Shown one piece after another: positions 13,201 through 25,200 of a stretch of DNA of 64,000 nucleotides. The notes under the pieces were generated by a model. The model was not told where the DNA came from and made no database searches. It saw only the letters and a list, made by a program, of their open reading frames with translations. The first letter of the stretch is position 1. Each line of letters starts with the position of its first letter. Made by a program: the position numbers and the translations under genes. The stretch is from Crossaster papposus (taxonomy: Eukaryota; Echinodermata; Asteroidea; Velatida; Solasteridae): contig JBAIAA010000532.1 of NCBI GenBank assembly GCA_037893245.1, forward strand, positions 310,001 to 374,000, read 5' to 3'.

Positions 13201-16200
13201 TCATACAATTCGTAAAATCGGCAGAGGAAAACAACATTGAAGTTAACTCTGATACACAGGTCAGGCGAGAGAGTGAGCGCGAAAAAACGCACACTTTTAC
13301 ACGAGAAAAAGACCCCAGACAGGAATATTAATTCGAACTCTGATTGGTTAAGCCATTGGACGTGAATACATATTCATGAAACAGTGTACAAAACTGATTT
13401 CGCAGGGCAACATTTCTGGGGTGATTTAGAATAAACATTTTGCTAAGATTACATATTGTATGATTAAATATCGGATTTAGTTTAAGAAAAAGGCTAATAA
13501 TTGTGCCTGGTTGCTACATCAACCCCCCGTTAGACCTGAAGTGGTATAAACCTCTGAGGGGCGACAAAAATACAAGTTTACATATTTTAGATACATTTAG
13601 TTAAAAAAACAAAAAAAACAAAACTGTAAATTCGTAGAAAACGTAACATTATATAAAATACTAGCACTGTGCTGGCAAATGGTTTGAAATACCTATGGTA
13701 TCGAGTCATGAATAATTTGTGAAAACACTTCACATGACTAAACACATTGGAAAAAATACTTGAGAATTGTTTGTGGAAATAACCATTGCAATCAAACGAG
13801 AGATTAAACATGAGAGATGACTGCAAGATATTTAACATTTCTCCTGCACTAACAAAAACTGGTGATGGAGGGTACGAAAATTTGAAAAAGTAAGTTATAA
13901 CTTGATGCACCATTTTGTTATCACGCTCTCAAAAGGTTCTAGTGAGTAACATTTCACAAAGAATAGCACGAAAGTTAATGATGATAATAATCAGACCTGT
14001 AATTTGGACAGTATTGCTACTTGCAGTTGCATCATAAACATTATACAAGGATATGGGCATGTATTGACATTGCTCAGTACTTGACACACAAATCGATATA
14101 GATCGAAATCATGCATTTAACCACAGCTATTAAACCCTGTACGTGTACTTGTAGAACCATAATCAAGTACTGGATTAGAGATATGTGGCAATTGAACAAT
14201 AAACAAATTGTAAAGAGGTAATTTGGCAAATGCAATATGCATTACAATTTGTGAATATGCATGAAGTAATGGGTATTGGCACTGCATTGGACAAATGAAT
14301 TTGAGAACATTAAATTTGCATGACTTGCACGTAGCGTTTGGGCCAATGCACGTGTCTTCCTGAACGAGTGACTCGTGGTTGCTCAGGAGGACTGCTCGCA
14401 GATGGAGAGTCGGCAGGCAGCGTGGATGTCGCAGAGGGTGGCACTGGGGCTGCAGCAGGGGTAGCAGAAGGAATACTGGCAGGTGGTGCAAGGTTTACAT
14501 CTGCTACTGGTCCTGATGAGGGTGAGGAAGGTGGCTCAACATACGCCACTTTGAGGCGATCCACACTAATGTTCTCCTTCCTTCCTTTAATGGAAAGCGT
14601 GAAGAATTTATCCGTCTTCTTCAAAACTCGGAAGGGGCCAGTATATGGTTGTTGTAGGGGCTTCCGCACTGAGTCAACTCTCACAAAGACAAATGCGGCT
14701 TGAGTGAGACCTGTAGGCATCTGGACCTTGACCAGCTGAGCTCTGGTACGAGATGGAGAGATGTTACGCATGTGTTGGCGCAACCTGTCAACGTATCTGC
14801 CAGGGTCCAGTGTTGTGGACGACTGATCGGGGGTCACAAACTGTCCAGGTAAACGTAGAGTAGTTCCGAAAACCAGTTCTGCTGGCGAGCAGTTCAAATC
14901 AGATTTGACTGTAGATCTGATGCCAAGAAGGGTCAAAGGGAGGAACTCTGTCCATCGCTGAGGGTCTTCGTGTGCCTTTAAGGCAGCTTTGAGAGTCCGG
15001 TGGAAACGTTCCACGAGCCCGTTAGAGGCTGGATGGTAGGATGTAGTGCGAAGTCTCGAGGTGCCTAGCAACTTTGTGAGTTCTGCAAACAGGTGAGACT
15101 CGAACTGTCCACCACGATCAGTAGTAATCGTAGCAGGAGTACCAAAAACGGAAATCCACCGCTCCACAAAAGCTTTCGCGACTGTTTCCGCTGTAATGTC
15201 TGAAATGGGGATGGCATCTGGCCATCGCGTGAATCTATCCACACACGTGAAGAGGTAAGTATAACCATTGGAGGTGGGTAAAGGTCCAACCAAGTCGATA
15301 TGGACATGCTCAAATCGCGCATCTGGAGAACTGAAGGTGCCAAGTGGGGCTTTAATGTGTCGGTGAACCTTAGACTTCTGACATTGAACACATGACTGTG
15401 CCCACTTGCGGATGTCCTTCTTGACTCCAGGCCAGACAAACCGAGAAGTGACGGTCAGCTGGGTTGCGCGAATCCCTGGGTGGGAAAGACCATGTAGGGC
15501 ATTGAATACTGCACGCCTGTGTCTCTTGGGCACAAACGGTCGAGGGGTGTCGGTTGATGTGTCGCAGATGATACTACCTCCAGTGGTAATCAGTGGAAGC
15601 GTCTGGAGAACAAGACTAGTAGTAGGGTTTTGCAATTCTGTCTGCAACTCGGTGTCATCTTTCTGATCGGCTGACAGTCGTTCAAAATCAACCACTGTGT
15701 CAGTGTAGAGAGCGTCAACCTCAGGACGAGATAATGTGTCAGCAACGACGTTGTCCTTGCCTTTAACATGCCTTAGATCCGTGGTATACTGCGAGATCAG
15801 GTCCAAGTGTCTGATTTCACGTGGATTGTGTCGGTCTGGCTTGGCATGGAAGGCGTGTATCAAAGGCTTGTGATCCGTGAACACGCAGAACTGTCGCCCT
15901 TCCAACATGTGTCGAAAATGCTTAATAGTCAAGTAGACGGCGAGGAGTTCACGACCGAAAGCACTGTACTTCGTCTCGGCAGAGAGGAGCTTGTGAGAGT
16001 AAAATGCTATGGGTTGCCAGTAGTTGTCAGTGAGTTGCTGGAGTACTCCACCCACAGCTACGTCAGAAGCATCAGTCATAAGGCTAATGGGAGCGTCAAT
16101 GCTAGGATGAGCAAGCATGGTTGCGTTAGACAAAGCATCCTTAACGTCAGTGAAGGCTGTGCTGCTTTCGGTTGTCCAGACCAGTGGTTTGCGGGATCCT

Positions 16201-19200
16201 TTTTGCTGTTTGCCAAGTAGGTTGGTCAGAGGAGCAAGGATATCAGCACAGTTGGGGACAAATCGACGGTAAAAGTTGACCAAACCAAGGAAACTCCGAA
16301 GTCGCTTGTATGAAGTCGGCTGAGGGAAGTTGCGAATGGCTTCAACTGTTGCTGGTAGTGGCCGAATTCCCTGGGCATCGACGTGATGGCCAAGGAAACT
16401 GAGCTCGGACACTCCAAACATGCATTTGCTCGGATTGATGACGACGCCGTATTGATGGAGTCTGGTGAACAGCAAACGGAGATGCTCTTCGTGTTGTGCA
16501 GGGGTCTCACTGGCAACCAAGATGTCGTCTATGTATGTGTAGACGAACGGAAGGCCTCGGACCACTTGGTCAATAAACCGTTGAAAAGTCTGTGCTGCAT
16601 TTCGCAACCCGAATGGCATCTTTACAAATTCGAAAAGTCCAAAAGGAGTGATGATGGCTGTCTTGCACACGTCCTCTGGTTCTACTGGGATCTGGTGATA
16701 TGCCCGTATCAAGTCAACCTTGCTGAAAATGGTCTTGCCTTTAAGATTTGCCGCAAAGTCCTGAAGGTGAGCGATTGGGTAACGATCGGGCAGGGTCACT
16801 CGATTGAGAGACCTATAATCGCCACAAGGACGCCAGTCTCCAGGTGACTTCTTCGGTACAAGATGCAAGGGAGAGGACCAAGTGCTGTCTGATGCACGTA
16901 CTATGCCCAACTCAAGCATATGATCAAACTCTTGCTTGGCAATCTTTAAGCGGTCGGGTGCCAGACGGCGAGGACGAGCCTTGGCTGGTGGTCCTTTGGT
17001 CAAGATGTGGTGAGTGACATCATGCTTCAATGGCGTTTCCTTACACAATGGCTGTGTAATCTCTGGGAAATCCTGGAGGACGATATCATATGGACTTGGG
17101 AATGGTGTAGAGAAGACTGGGCTGACAGGCATTTCCAAGGAGTTGACTCCTTTTACGACCAGGTGAGTAGTAGGGTCAATGAGTTGCTGCTTTGCCACGT
17201 CGACTAGCAGAGCAAAATGCCTCAGAAAGTCGGCCCCCAAAATTGGAGTAGGAGTATCGGCAAGTATGAATACCCATCTGCAAGTCCGACGGAGTCCGAA
17301 GTCTAGCGCTAAGGAACGCTGTCCGTAGGTGGGGATAGGGGTACCATTGGCAGCCTGCAGGGCAAGGGACGAGCTGTTACGCCGCTCCGTTGAATTGGGG
17401 GGAAACACACTCACCGCTGCACCGGTGTCTACTAAGAACTTGTGGTTAGAGAACTTGTCCATGACATAAAACAGGCGGCTGCTGTCTCGCCCAGTGGGAA
17501 GTGCCGCACCTACCCCCTGGGAGGTGCATTTCCCTGATGGTCGTCACCATAGCTGCAGGGTGGTACACATTTGTGAGCTTTGTCTTGGAATCGTGCATGA
17601 TACCAACAATGTGTGCTGGACGAAGTGGTAGAGCCATTTTGTCCTCCAACTGCGTTGGGAGTAGCTGCACGACCACGGTTTCTGGGTGGGCCACGAGAGC
17701 GGGAACGAGAGTTCGAGTGAGAACGTTGGCGCTCCAATTGAACTTGAAGGGAACTAACTTGCTGTGTTAGTTGCGCCAGTTGCTCTTTGATGTCGTGTGT
17801 TTCGGATCGAGACAAGACTTGCGAGATAGCTGGTACATGCGTCTCAACCAGTCGGTCGGCTAGAATGGCGAGATCATCGACTGTGGTAGAGTCGCTAACT
17901 GATGTTAGGATCAGACGAATGTTGGGTGGCAGACGTTGTAGGAATAGCTGACGTAGGATGCCGGCTTCTATCTGGCATCCACCCAAAAGCTGTTGCATCC
18001 GGCGTAAGAGTTGAGATGGCTTGCGATCGCCAAGAACCTCTTCGTTGAGAAGAAGTTGGACGCGCCTCTGTTCTGAAGCAGATGTTCGCTTAATCAAAGT
18101 TTCTTTAAGAGTGGTGTACGGTTTGTCCTTCGGCGGGGATATGAGTAGGTCTCGCACTTCTTGTGCCACCTCGGGCTGCAGAGAGGAGATGACGTGTGCA
18201 TATTTCGTCGACTCCAGTACAATTCCACGGGTCAAGAACTGGGCTTCCACCTGAGCAAACCATATGTGGGGGTCACTCGCCCAGAAAGGTGGGATCTTGA
18301 GACTTACAACATGCAGGGGTGGAGGTGGTTCAGGCGGTGCGGGTACATCGGGATTGCTCTCATCGTCCGAAGCAGACATGACTAGTATGAGTGCCAAGTA
18401 CACGCACAAGGTAATATGCTGGTATGAATACGAGTATGGATATGATTATCAGTAACGTACTATAGATTTCTAGACAATTATCAGTGAGTGTATGATCATG
18501 TTATTTCTGCACATGGAAAGATCACGTCAGGGTCACCAAATTGTAGGGTTATGTTTTCTAAAGGGAGAACCGATTCAAAATAGGATGCCTCCAAAAATGG
18601 GGAAAATGGAAAGGAATCGATCAAACAAAATTATAAGAAGGAACCCTACGCTTTACTGTGCGATCCCACGTGCAAGAAATTAAATGATCAGGCACACATG
18701 AACAATTCAAAGTAATTTAATCTAGTAAATTTAAATCTCTTCTAGTGTTGATTATACAAAAACAACACACCCTTTGCCACACAAAACAATGACAAAGGAT
18801 AAATCACACTATAGTATTAGCATTGGCAAGTAAATACTCCTCAAATGAAGTACCAAAATTGGTCTGGCTTCTGTTGACCAATTCAATACAATATGCGCAC
18901 AGATTGAGTGATTATCAATTCAAAATGATTTACGAATCAGTATACAAAAGATCTAAAATACAATTGAAAACGTTATACACATTTGAGATAAACAACTAAT
19001 CGGTGCTCTCGAGTGGGACGTAGAGTGTAAGTGTTCTGCGACGAAACTTTGCTGAACGAAAAAGTCCACAGTGGAATTGGAAGTAGCGGTCTCTCGATTG
19101 CGAAAAGGTCAGGAACTCCGCGGTGTGACGTCGGCGTAAAAACTGCTCTCTCACGCGTCGCGACTGTTCGTGACCGCTGCAAAACAGGACGAGGCTGCTG

Positions 19201-22200
19201 ACGGAAAACTGGACAGGCGAAACAGTAAGCGTCCGCTGATTCAGTAGTGGGCTAGCTGGGCCAGAATCCGGAATGGAGCTGAGCGAGAAATACTGTCTGT
19301 ACTGTATTCTAGACGTTGAAGTCGTCCTGGTATGTTGTCCAATTCACAACAGAACAGTCGGCGTGTGGTGAACTGTACTGCACGACGATACGGTATTCGC
19401 TAATACTGTTGCCACGCACGCATGTGGTGAACACAAAAGATGGCGTCGCAGGTCAAATCCTCAAGAAAACACGGTGTTCCAAAACAGTTAGAATGTCACT
19501 TTCTTGAGGCGACTTAGCTGTCGTAACATACACAAACTGATCGCTGGTTCACTACACGAAGCTTAGTAGCAAAAGTTAGTGTGAACAAGGTATGATAAAC
19601 TCATACAATTCGTAAAATCGGCAGAGGAAAACAACATTGAAGTTAACTCTGATACACAGGTCAGGCGAGAGAGTGAGCGCGAAAAAACGCACACTTTTAC
19701 ACGAGAAAAAGACCCCAGACAGGAATATTAATTCGAACTCTGATTGGTTAAGCCATTGGACGTGAATACATATTCATGAAACAGTGTACAAAACTGATTT
19801 CGCAGGGCAACATTTCTGGGGTGATTTAGAATAAACATTTTGCTAAGATTACATATTGTATGATTAAATATCGGATTTAGTTTAAGAAAAAGGCTAATAA
19901 TTGTGCCTGGTTGCTACACTGTCATTACTTTGATTATACACGTAGGATATTTAATACAAATCACAACAGCAGAAATACTTACTCTGACAAAGCGTTCCCG
20001 TCCAGCCTGCAGGACAGTCACACTTACACTGGTTGGAATTCATGACACCTCCATTCTGGCATTCCAGGTGACATTCTAGCCAGAAAAACAAAACAAAAAC
20101 ACAAATCAGCTTGAAAATTGTGACCCGCTACTACAAAACCCGACATAAGTCGCACAGGCTATTTCGAGATACAGCTCGTCAAAGTTGAAATAGAGTGAAA
20201 AATCTGGCGGCATCAATTTTTAGTTATTTTTTTATTATTTTTTTATATGTATACTTTAACCCTCAGTTAAACAAAGTAAACTTTATTGATAAGAAAGTAC
20301 ACAAATAAAGTTAACTTTTAAAGGCATTTAACTCATTATTTGATTCCTATAGAATCGCGAGTACACGCAGTCTTAAAATCCTCATAAAATTAGAAGTATG
20401 TGTGATATTTAGAAGTATGAAGTATGTAAGGTGGTTTTGATACCAAATCAAAGCTGAAGATGTGTACTAAATGGAAATTAAAATCTCACTTTAAAAAAAA
20501 ACCACTTATGTCTGGTTTTGTGGGAGCAGGTCACAATTATACAATTGTTGACTGCTGTGATGTGGGATATGACGTTTTTAACACCCAAGGGACGCAAAGC
20601 ACCCAAGGCCAAGCCGAGGGTGCTATGCTCCTCCAAGGGTGTTCAAGACGTCATATCCCACATCACAGCAGTCAACAATTGTTTTGTTATACCTCTGTCT
20701 TGAAACACAGCAGACATTTATGAGGATTGAAGATACAAAACGTTCTAGTAAACATGTATTTTACTGTAGTAACGTTAATCACGCTAACAAAAGGAACAAA
20801 AAAACTGTGTTTGCTCGTTCGCTGCTCCACAACAGTTTACTATCGTTAATAGTGTGCAGGTGAAAATCGCGCGGGTACCAATGATATACAGCTCACAGCG
20901 AGCTAACTGCGGCTGCCGTGTGATATCACACGGGGGGTGGGATATGCGTTGTTATACAACGGACACGTGATCGTTCTAGACCAATACAAATAGAGTATCC
21001 AAGACAGAGGTACATGTATAACAAGACTACTTCTACACCTTGAATCCAATCCGCTTTATCAATTCAAGTAAAAGGCATTGTACAACATTTGGTTTTGTTG
21101 TAATTTGTCAGAAATAGATGGATTTGGGGAGGAGTGTTGTACTTGTTATAGCAGCACTGACTTGATTCTTGTTTTGGGGTTCGTATATGCCGGATAAACC
21201 TAGAAAACCAATCATGTTCTTGTAGTCTGGTTCCCCAACCCCACTTAAGATGAAACAGAGCAATTGATAGACGTTGGGGGAATTGTAAGGTCAGAGAATC
21301 AGTCTAGCTGGCTTGGACCTCACCACAGGGAAACCTAAACTACGTATTTGACCACGTGATTCGAAACATCTAGATATTGGTATCCACTAAAAACAAAAAT
21401 CGACAATCAAAACTATAACGTAAAAAATTGTTCTTTGAAAAAACAAATACATACTGAGACAACTCAAGCTAATTTGTAAAGAAAAAATTAATTATAAATA
21501 AAATGAGGTTTGACTTACCACATCCCGGCTCAATTAAGGAGCATTCACCTGAATCAACAGGGAAACAAAAAACAGGATAAATACATTCTGTAGATTGACA
21601 CATTTGTTTGAAAACAATTTGTTTTAAACATTATTGTCTCAACATTATGTTATCATATTTGGAAAGAATATTGCTACCTGACGCTGTTATATTTTAATTT
21701 TTTTATTTTTGTTTCAAGTCATCTCAATGATGTTCAATCAGTTCAAAAATGTTGAAAAAGACATGAATCTGGGACTGAGAAATATTTTCAATTTTGGTAG
21801 GAAATACTTTTCAAACATTTCTCGACTCTCCATAGACTTTGTACACAACCGCTGAAGTATAGCGTCGGGATACTACATTCTTTCCCCATAATTGTATTGA
21901 TAGAAAAAATTGCTTTGTTGTATGCAAACGTCACGATGTGTCTTGTACTTACTGCAAAGTCCATTCCTACAATTGCCGAGGCCAGACGCGCACAGGCTGC
22001 ACTGTGGTCCAATCTGATACGGCAGGTGACCATTCACGTTCCCACTACATCAAAATAATAATGTACAAACATCTTTTACTGAACAATACGCGAACATTAA
22101 AAGTAAAAATGTGACCTGTTCCAACAAAACCCGGACAAAGTCACACAATGTGTTTTATTACAATTTACTTGTGAAGTCATTTCGGAGTGGATTTTACAAG

Positions 22201-25200
22201 TTTTTCTGAATTACGAACTATTCATCTACATTCTCCCCAAATTTGAACATAATCCGTCACCCAGAAGTGTATTTTTTTTGTTGATTTTGCGAAACAATTG
22301 TGTATAGAAATATTACGCTTTTCTGAACTTCAAAGCTGTTTCTCTCATAATTAGGTTGTCTGGGTTTTATAATTAAATACTTCCCCAGGGGAAATAGGGT
22401 GGGGGTACAGAGAGAATTTAAAAAAATCGGGGGAAAAAAGGAGGAACAAAAATTGTCAACTTTGTCCAGGTTTAGTTGGAGCAGGTCACAAATGTAAAAT
22501 CTGAAATAATAATGTAAATACATCGAATCTTGCAATTGTAAATATACCCAGCATGATTTGAGGCAAAGCGGATCTCCTTTTGTCCCTATACTCTATACTA
22601 ACTCCGGATCCCCTTAGATATCTGAAAAAAATTCCTGAGATTCCTGGAACAAGCTGCAAGCACATGAGTCATTGTGAAAACCGTCAATGAAGGTCCAACA
22701 TATTTTGGGTTTTCCTGTAATGACTCTGCGAAGCTGGATTAGGGACATGGTGAAAAAAAAATGTTCTCTTCCTTAATTCAGCAGACTCGTACGTGTACGA
22801 CGTATGAATTGTATGTATGACTAAGGCCGTGTCCGAAACGGGCCTCTAGAGCTACGGCTACGTCTATTGTCAGCCTTCTCGCGTGTATTGTAATGGGCGA
22901 ACACCTAGACAATAGCCATAGACAAGAGATTCGGACGCGGCCTTAGTTATATGTCGTACGTACAACTTATACGTCATACGTACGACTTGTATGTCGTACG
23001 TACATGCTTATATGTCATACGTAGATATGTCGTACGTACAACATATATGTCGTATGTACGAGTTAGCTGAAGTGAGAGATAATAATTACTTTCACCATGT
23101 TCATAATACAGCTTCGTATGGCTTCCCGTCAGGAGGTAGTCGAGCTGACCTACACCGCGGGACCAGTAATTCCCACTACCTCCTACACTATACTGTCAAT
23201 CCATTGTTATTACATTATCGGTCCTAACCGATAATGTAACAGATATTGACCGACTTACATTTTACTACACTATCGGTCAGCGTGGCCACTCCTTGGGATT
23301 TTTCCCAGGTCTTGGGAATTTGGGCAAGACCTTGGGATCTTGGGATTTTGTATCAAAATTTCACGAAATCTTGGGATTTTTGCATTTTTGTTAACTGCAA
23401 ACAACTTGTATATACATTTTAGGCATTTTTGTTAACCGCAAACAACTTTTTTCTATTTATGGCACTCATCTAAACCGCAAACAACTTTTTAAGTGTGGAC
23501 AGCGACTTTGAGCGCTGTACATTTAGATCATTTTTTTGTAGTACGTCGAACCCTGATATTAAGAGCACAACATGATGCTTATAACGAGGACAAAATAGGT
23601 CCTGATTTTTTTTTTTTCATTACTGAGATAATACAAGGTACCTGTTATAACAAGATAATTTGTAAAAGGACCTTGTTATAAAGGTGTTTGACTGTACTGT
23701 ACATTTATTCACAAAATTGGGCCTTTTCGCGGGTTCTCTGGTCCGTTATAGCATCATCCGTGCTATCTTATGACATCTTGGGAATTCTTGGGAATTTTAC
23801 TGCCTTCATCTTGGGATTTTCAAAATTGATGAGTGGCCACGCTGCTATCGGTCATTTTGTTGTTACATTATCGGTTTAGTGATACAGTATCGGTCAATTT
23901 GTGTGACATTATCGGTTGGTGGTACATTATCCGTTGGTTACTATCCTTTGATTCCAATCCTACACAACGTTTTATATTACGTACCCGGGTCCGTAGTTGC
24001 AAACCAGTAACTGGGCATCACTAAACTCGGCCCCACCTGGTTGTGGGTCTCGCAGGACAGGGCAGAAATGCATGGCGCATCCAATCTTGTTGCTGTGAGC
24101 CCAGACTACCTGTGAGAACACACGAGTTGAAATGAATTGTGGCCGTCAATATTGACACTCTTAAATGGGTACTTCCCTAGACCTCAAATGCAAACAAAAT
24201 ATGCCACACGCAGAATGTGTGGTTTGAACGATACACCTTTTTACTTTAATATGAGACATCAAATGTCAAAATCTGATAATGTTTGACAGAGTTATGAGTA
24301 ATTTCCAAAGGGAGGTAAAATTGACCATGGTTTTGTTTATTTGGTTTGTTAAGTGTTGCAATGTGGATGGACTGTTGGTTATTAGCAACTAAACGTGCGT
24401 GTCAAATTCCTATCAATGTTTAATGGCTAAATGCTACACATTCTCATGCTAAACATGTTTAGCATGTAAACAGAGCGCCAGTCCGGTATTCTGCATGGAG
24501 GTCGCAGGTTCAAGTTTGAGTTTATGTTTTTGTCTTTTTGTACACCATTGGTAATTGCTTGAATTATCATGAATGGGTGGATTTGGGGGGTTGTATTTTA
24601 TAGTAAATATCGTTTAACTGACCTCTCCGAAGTTTTACAATCATGGATGCCGAGAAAAGCACGAAAAACAGCGTTTGTTTTCAACCGGCGTCGAGCAGTT
24701 ATTCTTATGTTATCTTATTTTTTCGCGATCGCCGTCCGAAGATCGCAAATGTTTCTATATAAAATTATATTTTTGGAATAATTACAGGATATCTAGTGCA
24801 ATCATTTTGCTGAATGCCTAGAATCATTATTTACTTTCAAATGAGTAAGATATTTCTTAATAATTTGGTAGTAAATATTTTCGATATCTGCAAATGGTGT
24901 ATCCTACCTTTAACTGGGGATTATGTAACTGGGGATATTTGTTGGTATTGTTATGGTGCCCCGCTTTAGGAAAAGGTGATACAAGCCACACTGTGCATTT
25001 ATGTGTAATGGCCCGCTCAACGTTGAGAGGGTGGCATTTGTTTTTCTTTTTGGGGTCTTAAATGACATTTTTAATATCTAAAGTCTAAAGTTTTATAAAC
25101 AAAAAGGTTAATTTTCGATAAATATAGTGAAAGCAAAATACCTGTTTAGAGTGCATGGTTACAATGTATTGTCTCAGTTTTGTTGTGTAATTTGTATTCC

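Larger units (their letters stand above)
12142..19918 (-). mobile_element. Full-length Ty3/gypsy LTR retrotransposon, CsRn1-like clade
   Basis: A 7777-bp element with two 1377-bp LTRs, PBS, gag, pol and a short purine tract, all read on the minus strand, flanked by CTGT. The LTRs show no difference when read side by side, and gag and pol have no internal stops. This points to a recent insertion that may still be competent. No envelope ORF is seen. The tRNA-Trp-type primer site, CHCC Gag finger and 4-bp duplication are, from memory of the family, hallmarks of the CsRn1 clade (trematodes, insects and other invertebrates). It lies in intron 7 of the CAP gene, in the sense direction. Confidence 0.93.

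Noticed and set aside
13587..13913. Possible third (envelope-like) retrotransposon ORF
   Set aside because: No signal peptide, cleavage site or transmembrane pattern that I trust; AT-rich chance ORF in the 3' untranslated region.
16226..18254. Plus-strand ORFs across the pol and gag region
   Set aside because: Antisense shadows of the intact minus-strand gag and pol frames.
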